NCBI GenBank assembly: GCA_020161655.1
Contig: JAIUPC010000012.1
Span: 186,001 to 250,000, forward strand
Direction: 5' to 3'
Length of the DNA: 64,000 bases
From: Pseudomonadota bacterium
GTDB lineage: Bacteria; Pseudomonadota; Alphaproteobacteria; Rhodobacterales; Rhodobacteraceae
Shown here piece by piece: positions 27,758 through 36,456 of this stretch. A program made the translations under genes and the position numbers. Below the pieces are notes generated by a model, which was given only the letters and a program-made list of their open reading frames with translations, did not search any database and was not told where the DNA came from. Positions within the stretch are counted from its first letter, which is position 1. Each line of letters opens with the position of its first letter.

Positions 27758-29212
27758 TCATGCCCTCCTTTGGCCGACGTGGCGCCCGGCACTGGCGGGC
27801 TTTGGAAGCGCCTTGTGGGCCTCGGCGATGGGCATGAGCTTCGCCAGCACCTCAGGCGCCGCCGCACAGGTCTTGCCGGCCTTCATGTCGACATGGAGGA
27901 GGATCTGCTCGACCGTCGCAACCGGCTCATCGCCCTTGAGGATCGAGATGAAGACATGGAGGCGCTTGTCGTCGGCATGAAGGACCTGAAGCGTGCCGGT
28001 CAGCCGGTCGCCAAGCTTCGCCTCGCCCGCGTGGATGATATGGGACTCAGCCGTGTAGTAGGAATGGCCGCCCTTCACATAGTCCATGTCGGCGCCGATC
28101 AACCTCAGGAAGTTGTCGCAAGTCTCCGAACTCGCGAACAAATACCGGCTTTCCGTCATATGGCCGTTGTAGTCGATCCAGCCCGGCAGCACCTGCATAT
28201 GCGCCATCACCAGCGCCTCGGCCTTCGGCGGCGCGGGGAGTTGTGCAGCGAGCATCCGGTCATGTTCCTTCAGCACCCGGCCCGCGCCCCAGTCGCGGTC
28301 CTTAAGTACCCGGAGGAAACCGATGAGGTTGCCGTCGCGGATGCGCTCTAGCTCGCGGATCGAGTATTTGCCCGACTGCGCGTCGGACTGGCCGGCGATC
28401 AGATCGACCAACTCATCAGTGAATTCAGGCACATCCATGAGTTTGGTCCAGGGCCATTTCAGGCACGGGCCGAACTGGGCCATGAAGTGCTTCATGCCGG
28501 CCTCGCCACCTGCCACACGGTAGGTCTCGAAGAGGCCCATCTGACCCCAGCGGAGGCCAAAGCCCATGCGGATCGCCTCGTCGATCTCCTCGGTCGTGGC
28601 GACGCCGTCCTTGACGAGCCAGAGCGCCTCGCGCCAGACGGCTTCGAGGAAGCGGTCGGCGATATGGGCGTCGATTTCCTTCCTCACATGGAGCGGAAAC
28701 ATGCCGATCTCTCGGAGGATTTCCTTTGCCTTTTCAACGACTTTCGCGTCCGACTTCGGGCTTGGCACAACCTCGGCCAGGGGCAGAAGATAGACCGGGT
28801 TGAAGGGGTGCGCGACGAGGATCACCGAAGGATCGGCGGCGTTTTCCTGTAGCTCCGAGGGCTTGAAGCCGGAGGTGGAGGAGCCGATCGGCACACCATG
28901 CGAGCTCTGCTGGATCTGGGCGAAGACGCGGTGTTTCAGCTCAAGCCGCTCTGACACTGATTCCTGAATGTAATCAGCGCCTTCCACGGCTTCCGTGATA
29001 GTGCCGGCGAAGCTCAGGGTGCCTTCCGGCGGCAGGGGAACATCCGAAAGTGCGGGCAAGGCGGCGCGGGCGTTGGCCATGACCTCGCCGATCTTGCGCT
29101 CCGCTTCCGGGTCCGGGTCGAAGACCGCGACGTTCCAGCCGTTGAGGAGGAACCGTGCGGCCCAGCCGCCGCCGATGACCCCGCCCCCGATGATTGCCGC
29201 CTTGCGCGCCAT
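27758..29212 (-). CDS. lcdH: Carnitine 3-dehydrogenase fused to a hotdog thioesterase
   Basis: A 484-residue two-domain protein. Residues 1 to about 320 form a 3-hydroxyacyl-CoA dehydrogenase fold with NAD motif IIGGGVIGGGWAARF and the HPFNPVYLLPLAEVV block typical of L-carnitine dehydrogenase. From about residue 333 a 4-hydroxybenzoyl-CoA thioesterase-type hotdog domain follows (PGWIDYNGHMTESRYL, IIHAGEAKLGDRL). Known fused enzymes of this kind oxidise L-carnitine to 3-dehydrocarnitine and hydrolyse betainyl-CoA. The start at 29212 precedes the NAD motif as in the family; upstream ATGs at 29230 and 29281 are less likely. Confidence 0.88.
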   Translation of the reverse strand: MARKAAIIGGGVIGGGWAARFLLNGWNVAVFDPDPEAERKIGEVMANARAALPALSDVPLPPEGTLSFAGTITEAVEGADYIQESVSERLELKHRVFAQIQQSSHGVPIGSSTSGFKPSELQENAADPSVILVAHPFNPVYLLPLAEVVPSPKSDAKVVEKAKEILREIGMFPLHVRKEIDAHIADRFLEAVWREALWLVKDGVATTEEIDEAIRMGFGLRWGQMGLFETYRVAGGEAGMKHFMAQFGPCLKWPWTKLMDVPEFTDELVDLIAGQSDAQSGKYSIRELERIRDGNLIGFLRVLKDRDWGAGRVLKEHDRMLAAQLPAPPKAEALVMAHMQVLPGWIDYNGHMTESRYLFASSETCDNFLRLIGADMDYVKGGHSYYTAESHIIHAGEAKLGDRLTGTLQVLHADDKRLHVFISILKGDEPVATVEQILLHVDMKAGKTCAAAPEVLAKLMPIAEAHKALPKPASAGRHVGQRRA

Positions 29213-29310
29213 CTCCCGCTTCCCTTCCATTCCGAGGCCCGCACGGGGCCGTCCCTTTTCCGTACCGCAAGCGTCGGACATCCGTCCCGACAGCTGTCGG
29301 GCATTCTGCC

Positions 29311-29940
29311 TTACGCTTTCAGCATTTCCTTCAGCCGCGCCGCGACGGCTGATCCAAGCGTTGCATGGGCGCTTTCGTTCAGATGCACGCCGTCGAGCGG
29401 GTCGACGGCGATGATCTCACCTGCGTCGATAAAACTGACACCAAGCTCTGCCGCCATGGCCTTCATGTGCCCGGCGACAGACCGCCCCCGTGCCTCGGCG
29501 CCTTCGAACATCTCGGCGAGGCAGCCGCGTTCCAGGGGCGGCGGCGGACAGATCCAGAGGATGCGCTTCACATGGCGTGAGGCCTGCATCTCTTCGATGA
29601 GCCGCAGCGCCCCGGAGGCAATGTCAAAGCCGTTCAGGGCGAAGCGGTTCTTGTGGTCATTGGTGCCGAGCATCAGGACAGCGAGGTCCACCGGCCGGTG
29701 GCTTTCGATGATCGCCGGCAGGATGGTGAGGCCGTTCCGATGCGCGCCCTCGACCGGGTCATCATGAACCGTGGTGCGGCCCGGATGGCCTTCCGCGATC
29801 ACGGTGACCTCCGGCCCAAGCGCCGCCCGCACCACGCCCGGCCAGCGGGTCGCGGCATCGAAGCGGCGGTCCTCGCCCAGGGATGCCATCGGCGGGGTGC
29901 CGAAGGTGTTGCTGTCACCGTAGAGGAGGACGGTCGGCAT
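29311..29940 (-). CDS. SGNH/GDSL-family hydrolase
   Basis: A 209-residue serine hydrolase with the four SGNH blocks: VLLYGDSNTFG (nucleophile serine), glycine in EGHPGRTT, LMLGTNDHKN and DGVHLNESAH with the catalytic Asp-x2-His. No signal peptide, so it is cytoplasmic. The start MPTVLLYG lies within the stop region of the BKACE gene. Arylesterase-like relatives hydrolyse small esters; here it might hydrolyse acyl-carnitine esters, which is a guess from the operon. Confidence 0.85.
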   Translation of the reverse strand: MPTVLLYGDSNTFGTPPMASLGEDRRFDAATRWPGVVRAALGPEVTVIAEGHPGRTTVHDDPVEGAHRNGLTILPAIIESHRPVDLAVLMLGTNDHKNRFALNGFDIASGALRLIEEMQASRHVKRILWICPPPPLERGCLAEMFEGAEARGRSVAGHMKAMAAELGVSFIDAGEIIAVDPLDGVHLNESAHATLGSAVAARLKEMLKA

Positions 29941-29941
29941 C

Positions 29942-30856
29942 CTAGCGCGACCGGGGCGCACGCTTGGTCAGGCCAAGACGGGTCCGCACCTCGGCGGGGG
30001 TGATGACACGCGCGCCCATCGTCTCGATCACGGTCACCGCGCGCTCGACAAGCTGGGCGTTGGTCGCAAGCTGGCCCTTGCCGAGCCAGAGGTTGTCCTC
30101 AAGCCCTACCCGCACGTTGCCGCCGGCAAGGACCGCCGCCGCGACATAGGCCATCTGGTCGCGGCCAAGCGAGAAGGCCGACCAGTTCCAGTCGGAGGGC
30201 ACGTTGTTGACCATGGCCATGAAGGTGTTGAGGTCATTCGGCGCGCCCCACGGCACACCCATGCAAAGCTGGACGAGTGCCGGGTTCTTCAGCACGCCTT
30301 CCTTCACCAGTTCCTTCGCGAACCAGAGATGGCCGGTGTCGAAAGCCTCGACCTCAGCCAGGACGCCAAGGTCGGTCATCATCTTGCCCATGGCGCGGAG
30401 CATGCCGGGCGTGTTGGTCATCACGTAATCGGCTTCGGCGAAGTTCATCGTGCCGCAGTCGAGCGTGCAGATCTCAGGCAGGCAGTCGGCGACATGCTCC
30501 ATGCGCTCGGTCGCACCCACCATGTCGGTGCCCTTGACCGGCGGCAGCGGGCTTTCGACGCCGCCGAAGACGATGTCGCCGCCCATGCCGGCGGTCAGGT
30601 TCAGGACGACGTCGGTGGCGGAATCGCGAATGCGTTCCGTGACTTCGCGGTAATACTTCAGATCGCGCGAGGGCTTGCCAGTCTCCGGGTCGCGGACGTG
30701 GCAATGGACGATGGCGGCGCCGGCCTTCGCTGCGTCAATGGCCGAATTCGCAATCTCAGCCGGCGAGCGCGGCACATGCGGGCTGCGGTCCTGCGTGCCG
30801 CCTGAGCCGGTGACGGCACAGGTGATGAAAACCTCGCGATTCATGGTGAGCGGCAT
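29942..30856 (-). CDS. BKACE family enzyme, probable 3-dehydrocarnitine cleavage protein
   Basis: A 304-residue beta-keto acid cleavage enzyme (DUF849). The zinc-binding HCHVRD histidines, the GMGGDIVFGG loop and the C-terminal RVGLEDNLWLGKGQLATNAQ stretch are diagnostic. With carnitine dehydrogenase next to it, the expected reaction is 3-dehydrocarnitine plus acetyl-CoA to acetoacetate plus betainyl-CoA. AAGGAGG lies 7 nt before ATG 30856, which decides this start over the ATG at 30844. It is the first gene of the operon. Confidence 0.88.
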   Translation of the reverse strand: MPLTMNREVFITCAVTGSGGTQDRSPHVPRSPAEIANSAIDAAKAGAAIVHCHVRDPETGKPSRDLKYYREVTERIRDSATDVVLNLTAGMGGDIVFGGVESPLPPVKGTDMVGATERMEHVADCLPEICTLDCGTMNFAEADYVMTNTPGMLRAMGKMMTDLGVLAEVEAFDTGHLWFAKELVKEGVLKNPALVQLCMGVPWGAPNDLNTFMAMVNNVPSDWNWSAFSLGRDQMAYVAAAVLAGGNVRVGLEDNLWLGKGQLATNAQLVERAVTVIETMGARVITPAEVRTRLGLTKRAPRSR

Positions 30857-30881
30857 CCGATTCCTCCTTGGCTTGGCAGGG

Positions 30882-30937
30882 AGTATATCGCCGGTCGCGG
30901 GCATGGATTTACACATTGCGAAAGAGATTTAGCGAAA
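30882..30937 (-). promoter_or_regulatory. Promoter region of the carnitine operon with a direct repeat
   Basis: On the minus strand a TATACT hexamer (30882-30887) lies 26 nt before the first ATG and could be a -10 box. Further upstream TTTCGC occurs twice, 14 bp apart (30918-30923 and 30932-30937), a possible activator site. No good -35 hexamer is seen, consistent with activator dependence, but this is weak evidence. Confidence 0.35.
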
Positions 30938-31053
30938 TTCGAAGAAACCCCGGACCGGGCGGCGCTGAAGATTGTTCCAGATCGGGCGACAATCCGGCAG
31001 TTGACCAGTGCTTTAACCATTCCACTTTGGGTCAGCCCCCTAGCCCGCTGAAT

Positions 31054-31081
31054 TTGCAAGGATTCGCGAATTGAGTAGACT
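31054..31081 (+). promoter_or_regulatory. Sigma-70-type promoter for the GtrB-like gene
   Basis: TTGCAA (31054-31059), a 16-bp spacer and TAGACT (31076-31081) form a reasonable -35/-10 pair, 75 nt upstream of the glycosyltransferase ATG. Four of six bases match the consensus in each box. Confidence 0.5.
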
Positions 31082-31104
31082 AGAGTTCCGCCATTCGAGT
31101 CGGC

Positions 31105-31131
31105 GACCCCGCCGCAGGGGTCTTCCTTTTC
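31105..31131 (+). terminator. Terminator-like hairpin in the leader of the GtrB-like gene
   Basis: GACCCC and GGGGTC form a 6-bp stem with a 6-nt loop, followed by the T-rich tail TTCCTTTTC. It lies between the promoter at 31054 and the ATG at 31156, with no other plus-strand gene upstream. It could be an attenuator or end a very short RNA. Confidence 0.5.
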
Positions 31132-31155
31132 TCGCGCCGTGGCGCCCGGGTTTGC

Positions 31156-32160
31156 ATGATGAAGAAGATCACCATCGTATCGCCTTGCTACAATGAAGAA
31201 GACAACGTCGAGACCTGCTACGAGACGGTCAAGGCGATCTTCGACCGCGACCTGCCGAATTACGAGCGCGAGCATATCTTCGTCGACAACGCCTCTTCCG
31301 ACCGGACGATCGAGATCCTGAGGGCGATCGCGGCGAAGGACCCGACCGTCAAGGTCGTGATCAATGCCCGCAACTTCGGCGTCTACAAGTCCACCTTCAA
31401 CGGTCTGAGACATGCCACGGGCGACGCAACGCTCTGCATGCTGCCGGTCGACCTGCAGGACCCGCCAGAGCATATTCCGGAATTCGTGAAGCTTTGGGAA
31501 AGCGGCTATGACGTCGTCGCCGGGGCGCGTTCGACGCGCGAGGAAGGCTTCGTCTTGCGCACGGCGCGCAAGATCTTCTACCGGATCGTCAACTGGCTGT
31601 CGGATTTCGAACTGTCGCCGGACGTGGGCGAGTTCCAGCTAATCGACCGCAAGGTGCTGGACGCGGTTCTCAGCCACAATGACCACTATCCCTATATCCG
31701 GGGCATCATCGCCTCGGTCGGTTTCAGGAAGGTCATCATTCCCTATACCTGGAAGGCGCGGAAGCGCGGCGTCAGCAAGCACAACCTGCTGATGCTGATC
31801 GACCAGGCACTGAACGCGATCTTTGCATTCACCAAGGCTCCGATGCGGTTCTGTACCTTTGTCGGTTTCGGTATCGCCATCCTGTCGATCATGCTCTCGA
31901 TCTTTTCGGTCCTGGCGTGGCTGGTGGGATTCGGCGTCGCCCCACGCGGGACCACAACGATCATCGTGGCGCTTTTCTTCCTGTCGGGGGTCCAGCTTCT
32001 CTTCATTGGCATGCTTGGCGAATACATCACGGCGATCCACAATCAGGTGCGCGGCGGGCCGAGCGTGGTCGAAAAGGAGCTGATCAATATTGATGAAACG
32101 GTCGCGACCGCAAGCAAGGCAAGCGGCAGCGTCACCAAGCTGACGCCGCGCAAAGCATGA
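31156..32160 (+). CDS. GT2 polyprenyl-phosphate glycosyltransferase (GtrB/DPM1-like)
   Basis: A 334-residue membrane-tethered family 2 glycosyltransferase. The catalytic domain shows ITIVSPCYNEEDNVE, DNASSDRTIE and the metal-binding PVDLQDPPE; WKARKRGVSKHN is the conserved GtrB/DPM1 acceptor block. Two membrane helices follow at about residues 233-258 and 268-292. Such enzymes load a sugar onto undecaprenyl phosphate. The stop overlaps the next start (ATGA), and a GtrA gene lies further on at 36028, so a GtrABC-type surface glycan modification is likely. Confidence 0.88.
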   Translation: MMKKITIVSPCYNEEDNVETCYETVKAIFDRDLPNYEREHIFVDNASSDRTIEILRAIAAKDPTVKVVINARNFGVYKSTFNGLRHATGDATLCMLPVDLQDPPEHIPEFVKLWESGYDVVAGARSTREEGFVLRTARKIFYRIVNWLSDFELSPDVGEFQLIDRKVLDAVLSHNDHYPYIRGIIASVGFRKVIIPYTWKARKRGVSKHNLLMLIDQALNAIFAFTKAPMRFCTFVGFGIAILSIMLSIFSVLAWLVGFGVAPRGTTTIIVALFFLSGVQLLFIGMLGEYITAIHNQVRGGPSVVEKELINIDETVATASKASGSVTKLTPRKA

Positions 32161-34256
32161 ATTCACTGCCCTCGTCGCTGCTGCGGATGTCCGCCGGCCT
32201 CGCGATGATCTCGGCGCTGGCGCTTGTGGCCGGGACCGTGCTGGTGCCCGGCATGGCGCCTGACCGGTTTGCGGCCTCCGGCTTGCAACCGATGCACCTC
32301 TGGGCTCTGTCGGTGCTGGCGGTGGCGCTGTACGTCTTCGGCTATTCGGTCAGGCGCGGCGCTCCGGTCTTCGGGCTCCTCGCCGCGACGCTGATCCTCG
32401 GCGGCGGCGCGCAGCTTTACCTCACCGATCCGCTCTGGTTCCCCGGCCTCAAGCTGAGGCCCGGCGGCCCGGTTGACTGGCTGATGGTGGCGGTGCTTGC
32501 GGCAGAGGCGCTGGTGGCGATCGTGGCGACCGTCAGCCTCGGACCCGGTCGCATCGCGGCGCTGGCGAGTGCGCGGCTTGGGTCGGGCAACGTTCTTCTC
32601 TTCATGGCTCTGACGACGGCATTCGCGGTACCGATCCTCGGCTACCTCGGTCACGGCTCGCTTCTGTCCTACCTTGCTCATGTCGCGATCGGCGGCGCGC
32701 TGATTGCCACGCACTTGGCCATCCTCTTCGCCATGACGCAGGTCCGGACCCCGATGACCGGGGTGACCCGCATCTCCCCGATCGTTCCGGCGGTCCTGAC
32801 AGTGATCGCCTCGGCGGCGCTGTCGTGGTTCGCGTTCGAGCGGATGCCGCATGTCGAGGACGAGGTGGCCTACCTCTTTCAGGCGCGGACCTTCGCGAGC
32901 GGCGCCCTGACGTTGCCTGCCCCGCCCGAGGCGGCCTGGCCAGGGCTCGACTACTACCTCATCGAGGTGCAGGACGGGCGCTGGTTCTCCTCGACCCAGC
33001 CGGGATGGCCTGCATTCCTGGCGCTTGGCATCCTTGCCGGGGTACCATGGCTTCTCAATCCGCTCCTTGCGGGGCTGTCGGTGCTCCTCGCCTATGACAT
33101 CACCCGCCGCCGCGCGGGGACGGATGCGGGCGATCTGGTGGCGCTGTTGATGGCCACGTCGCCCTGGCTTCTGTCGGCGGCAGCCTCGCTCATGCCGCAT
33201 ACCATGACGCTGGCGCTGATCCTTTTCGCCTGGTGGCTGATCCTCCGGTCGGAGGACACGGGCAAGCGGTCTGCCCGCGCCATGGTCATCGCCGGGTTGG
33301 CGATGGGCCTGATCTTCGCTGCGCGGCCGATGGACGGGCTGGTAATCGGCATCCTCACCGGCCTCTGGATCGTCACCGGGCGACGGCAGCCCTGGCTTCG
33401 GGCGATACAGTACTCGGCAGGCTGCATCGCCGCGGTGATGGTGTTTCTTGCCTACAACGCGCTTATCACCGGACATCCGCTGCTCATGCCCCTGAGCGAC
33501 TACATCAACCGGACCTGGGGGCCGGGTGCCAATGCCTACGGTTTCGGGCCCGACATCGGTCCTCCGGGCGGCTGGCTAGCGCTCGACCTCTGGGTCGGGC
33601 ACAGCCCGCTTGAGGCGGTTCTCAACACCATCAACTCGATCGTCAGCCTGCAGTTCGAGATGCTGGGCTGGCCGATCGGATCGCTGGCGCTGCTTTTTGC
33701 CTATCTCATCTGGCAACGGAAAGGTGGCTTTGACCTCGCGATGATCCTCGTCGCGGCAGTCGTCATCGTGGTGATGGCGCTCTACTGGTATGGCGACACC
33801 TACCATCTGGGGCCGCGTTACTGGTTCATCGCCGCCTTTCCGTTCTTCTACCTTTCCGCCCGCGGCTGCGAAGCGCTGTGCGCCCGGGTCGCGCGGCGCG
33901 ACGGAGCGGAGTGTCTCCGCCTCGATGCGGCGGTGGCGGTCTGCTGTCTCTTCGGGATACTGGTCTTCATGCCCTGGCGCGGCGTTGCGAAGTTTCACGA
34001 CTACAACGGGTTCTACAGCCTGTTCCGAACCGAGGAGGCCCGCGGCACCTTCGGCAATGACATCGTCCTGTTCACCGAGGTCGGCGATCCTGGAAGCGCA
34101 CTGATGTTGAACGATCTCAACCTGGCCGGCAGCGGACCCATATACCTCCGTGACACCGGCACTATGGATTTGGAGGCGCTGAAGCAGGCCTTCCCCGGCC
34201 GGCGCATCCTGCACTACACGCCGGACTGGGTCCGGCCGGGAGCACGCAGGCGATGA
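32157..34256 (+). CDS. Polytopic membrane glycosyltransferase (GT39-like, GtrC-type role)
   Basis: A 699-residue protein with about twelve or more hydrophobic helices. The large loop after the fifth or sixth helix contains ERMPHVEDEVAYLFQARTFA, resembling the ArnT/PMT-type (GT39/GT83) acceptor loop with an acidic pair. It overlaps the GtrB-like gene by 4 nt. In three-component Gtr systems such a polytopic enzyme transfers the flipped sugar from undecaprenyl phosphate to the surface polymer. Donor and acceptor are unknown. Confidence 0.75.
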   Translation: MNSLPSSLLRMSAGLAMISALALVAGTVLVPGMAPDRFAASGLQPMHLWALSVLAVALYVFGYSVRRGAPVFGLLAATLILGGGAQLYLTDPLWFPGLKLRPGGPVDWLMVAVLAAEALVAIVATVSLGPGRIAALASARLGSGNVLLFMALTTAFAVPILGYLGHGSLLSYLAHVAIGGALIATHLAILFAMTQVRTPMTGVTRISPIVPAVLTVIASAALSWFAFERMPHVEDEVAYLFQARTFASGALTLPAPPEAAWPGLDYYLIEVQDGRWFSSTQPGWPAFLALGILAGVPWLLNPLLAGLSVLLAYDITRRRAGTDAGDLVALLMATSPWLLSAAASLMPHTMTLALILFAWWLILRSEDTGKRSARAMVIAGLAMGLIFAARPMDGLVIGILTGLWIVTGRRQPWLRAIQYSAGCIAAVMVFLAYNALITGHPLLMPLSDYINRTWGPGANAYGFGPDIGPPGGWLALDLWVGHSPLEAVLNTINSIVSLQFEMLGWPIGSLALLFAYLIWQRKGGFDLAMILVAAVVIVVMALYWYGDTYHLGPRYWFIAAFPFFYLSARGCEALCARVARRDGAECLRLDAAVAVCCLFGILVFMPWRGVAKFHDYNGFYSLFRTEEARGTFGNDIVLFTEVGDPGSALMLNDLNLAGSGPIYLRDTGTMDLEALKQAFPGRRILHYTPDWVRPGARRR

Positions 34257-34780
34257 CCGGCGTTCTCGAAGTGTCCGCCTTTTGCGGTTCGTCTGCTTCC
34301 GGAAAGAGGTAACGGTCGGTCAGGTTGGACGGCGGCGATCATGCGGTGAAAAGACAGGCAGACAGCATCCTTGAGGCTTTCCAGGTCAGATACTGTAAAC
34401 AGTCATGCGCACTTCCTCCCCAAAAACCCCGATTGTTGCGTTCCTGCGATCAAAGCAAGGCCGCTGCTTCGTCTTCGAAGACCTGCTTGCCAAAGCCGCT
34501 GCCCGCAACCCACTGTATGCAAGATGACAGGGGCATCAGGCATTGCTTCGGTTCCGGAGTGCGCGCCGGGTGAAGGCGGGAAGAGATTGAGCGATTGGAA
34601 CCCACACGTGGCACCAACCGGCCGACGCGGCCCTGAGATTGCGGCCGGTTTCCACGGCTGGAAGCTTGTTCCTTTGCGCGACGTCGCTTGCCGGGAAGAG
34701 CCGGCACAGGGCATATGTGGGCGGGCCGCCTTAATCCGGTGCCACGATCCAGCGAGAATAACGAAAGGGAATTCCCGTTG
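34257..34780. other. 524-nt intergenic region, no confident gene
   Basis: The gap between the GT39-like gene and the PepSY gene has a lower GC content than its flanks. It contains a short inverted repeat ACTGT-AA-ACAGT at 34392-34403 and an in-frame 40-codon plus-strand reading frame at 34405-34527. No tRNA, terminator or clear promoter is visible. It may be the promoter region of the PepSY gene or remains of a lost gene. Confidence 0.4.
34405..34527 (+). CDS. Possible 40-residue small protein (weak)
   Basis: An ATG-to-TGA frame whose translation (QGRCFVFEDLLAKAAARN as its central part) looks protein-like rather than random. There is no ribosome site before the ATG and the codon use is less GC-biased than in the neighbours. 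It could be a small gene, a decayed gene fragment or chance. Confidence 0.15.
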   Translation: MRTSSPKTPIVAFLRSKQGRCFVFEDLLAKAAARNPLYAR

Positions 34781-36007
34781 ATGTCCGACCTGAAGCGCAG
34801 ATCCGTGAACTGGCACTGGCTCCACTCTGTCTTCGGCCTGACCTTGTCGCTGTATCTCGGCTTCATTTTCATCACCGGGACACTTCTGGTGTTCGCAAAT
34901 GAGATCGACTGGCTGCGTTATTCAGCGATGCGGGTCGTTCCGGCGGAGGGTGGCAAGCTGCCATGGGGCCGCGTCTACGACGCGGCTGCCGCAGATCGAC
35001 CCGGTTGGTCGATCGTGCGGGTCGTTCGGGATGAGGGGCCGCGAACCGCCGACCTGGTGGTGATGCTGAAACCCGGCGATCCTGGCGACCATTTCATCTG
35101 GGTCGATCCCTACCGCGCCGTCGTGCAGGGCGAGACATCGACCTTCAGTTTTCATAACGCCTTGCTGGTGCTCCATGAAAGCCTGTTCATCGAAGGGCGC
35201 AAGGGCAAGTTCCTGGTGACGGTCCTTGCCTTGCCGCTGACCGCCGCGGTGATCGCGGGGCTTTGCACCTATCGGCGTTTCTGGGCCGGCTTTTTCCGGA
35301 TGCCGCGCTTTGGCGGGCGGCGCCGGGCGACGCTGAGCGACCTGCACCGGCTGATTGCCGTCTGGTCGCTGATTTTCTTCATTCCCTTGTCCGCCACGTC
35401 GCTGTGGTACTTCGTCGAAAACCTCGGTCTGGGTGCGCGGACGGAGTTCTCGCACAGGACCGAAAAGCGTGCCGGCCTGTTGCCGGCAGGTTTCGACGGC
35501 GCCCGGCTGGATGCAGCGGTGCAGGTGGCAGAGGCAGCCATGCCCGGCTTTAACATCTCGGCAATGTCACTGCCGCGCACGGTATCCGAGCCACTGCTTT
35601 TCCAGGGCCAGATGACCGCGCTTCTGGTGCGGGATACCGAAAATTCGGTCCATGTCGATCCGACGACACTGGCAGTTGTCGCGACCTACCGTGGCGAGGA
35701 TCTGTCGCTGCACCAGCGCGTGTCTGCCGCCGCCGATCCGATCCACTTTGGCTATTTCGCGGGGCTGACAACGCGCATCCTCTGGTTTGTGTTCGGCATC
35801 GCCCTGACCGCGCTGGTGGTGGCGGGCATCCTCATCAACGCCACACGTCTGGCAGCGATGGCCGAGAAACGGTCCGGCAGCCCGACGCGCCCGGGCATCG
35901 CGCGGTCGCTTCTCGCCATGGGTCCTCTGGGCGCGGGTGCATGGCTATCCGTCGCCCTGATGCTCTGGGGGCTTTACCAACTTGTACGGAATTTCTTCGC
36001 GGCCTGA
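34781..36007 (+). CDS. PepSY-associated transmembrane protein
   Basis: A 408-residue inner membrane protein with the PepSY-TM layout: first helix at about residues 16-38 with the conserved WHWLHSVFGL histidine, a periplasmic PepSY-like loop, helices near 148-165 and 190-215 (LHRLIAVWSLIFFIPLSATSL minus its last residue) with another histidine, a second PepSY-like loop, and C-terminal helices. These conserved histidines suggest heme binding; relatives act as ferric or other metalloreductases. AAGGGA lies 10 nt before the ATG. Its place inside a glycan locus is odd. Confidence 0.82.
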   Translation: MSDLKRRSVNWHWLHSVFGLTLSLYLGFIFITGTLLVFANEIDWLRYSAMRVVPAEGGKLPWGRVYDAAAADRPGWSIVRVVRDEGPRTADLVVMLKPGDPGDHFIWVDPYRAVVQGETSTFSFHNALLVLHESLFIEGRKGKFLVTVLALPLTAAVIAGLCTYRRFWAGFFRMPRFGGRRRATLSDLHRLIAVWSLIFFIPLSATSLWYFVENLGLGARTEFSHRTEKRAGLLPAGFDGARLDAAVQVAEAAMPGFNISAMSLPRTVSEPLLFQGQMTALLVRDTENSVHVDPTTLAVVATYRGEDLSLHQRVSAAADPIHFGYFAGLTTRILWFVFGIALTALVVAGILINATRLAAMAEKRSGSPTRPGIARSLLAMGPLGAGAWLSVALMLWGLYQLVRNFFAA

Positions 36008-36027
36008 ACACGGCGCCGCAACGGCAC

Positions 36028-36456
36028 TCAGTCCGTGCCGGCCTTGCCCAGCCCGGCAAAGGGCAACCGACCGGTCAGCGCCAGCGACACGAGGACAAAG
36101 GCCACCATCGCAATCGGCAGGACGAGGATTGCCTGCGCCCAGAGATCCGAGACCCCGAGGTTGTCAATCAAGACGTGGAGCGCCAGCTTGTTGATGGTGT
36201 AGATCACAACATAGGCAAGCACATAGAGCGGCAGCCGCCGGAGGCCTTGGGTCATGAAGACGATCTTGCCGTGGGTCATGAAATTCCAAAGGACCCCGAA
36301 GATGTATGAGACGGCAAGCGCCCAAGCCCAGGGCAGATGCACGACGCGCAGGAAGAAGGCATAGGCAAGAAAGCCGAAGGCGGTGTTGAGAACGCCTACG
36401 AACAGGAACTTGACGAACCGCCAGAGGCCGGGGCGCGATTGCAGCGCGGTGATCAT
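36028..36456 (-). CDS. GtrA family flippase-like membrane protein
   Basis: A 142-residue GtrA protein with four hydrophobic helices. The start RFVKFLFVGVLNTAFGFLAY and the later WNFMTHGKIVF are the family signature. GtrA is thought to flip the undecaprenyl-phosphate-linked sugar made by GtrB across the inner membrane. Its start overlaps the epimerase stop by 4 nt. It lies on the opposite strand from the GtrB-like gene, so the system is split. Confidence 0.88.
   Translation of the reverse strand: MITALQSRPGLWRFVKFLFVGVLNTAFGFLAYAFFLRVVHLPWAWALAVSYIFGVLWNFMTHGKIVFMTQGLRRLPLYVLAYVVIYTINKLALHVLIDNLGVSDLWAQAILVLPIAMVAFVLVSLALTGRLPFAGLGKAGTD

Noticed and set aside
30970-30994. GATTGT...ACAATC inverted repeat in the divergent carnitine/gtr promoter region
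   Set aside because: It shares half sites with the 20-bp operator at 6671 and 13263, but the spacing is 13 instead of about 7 and the inner bases differ, so I do not count it as a third site.
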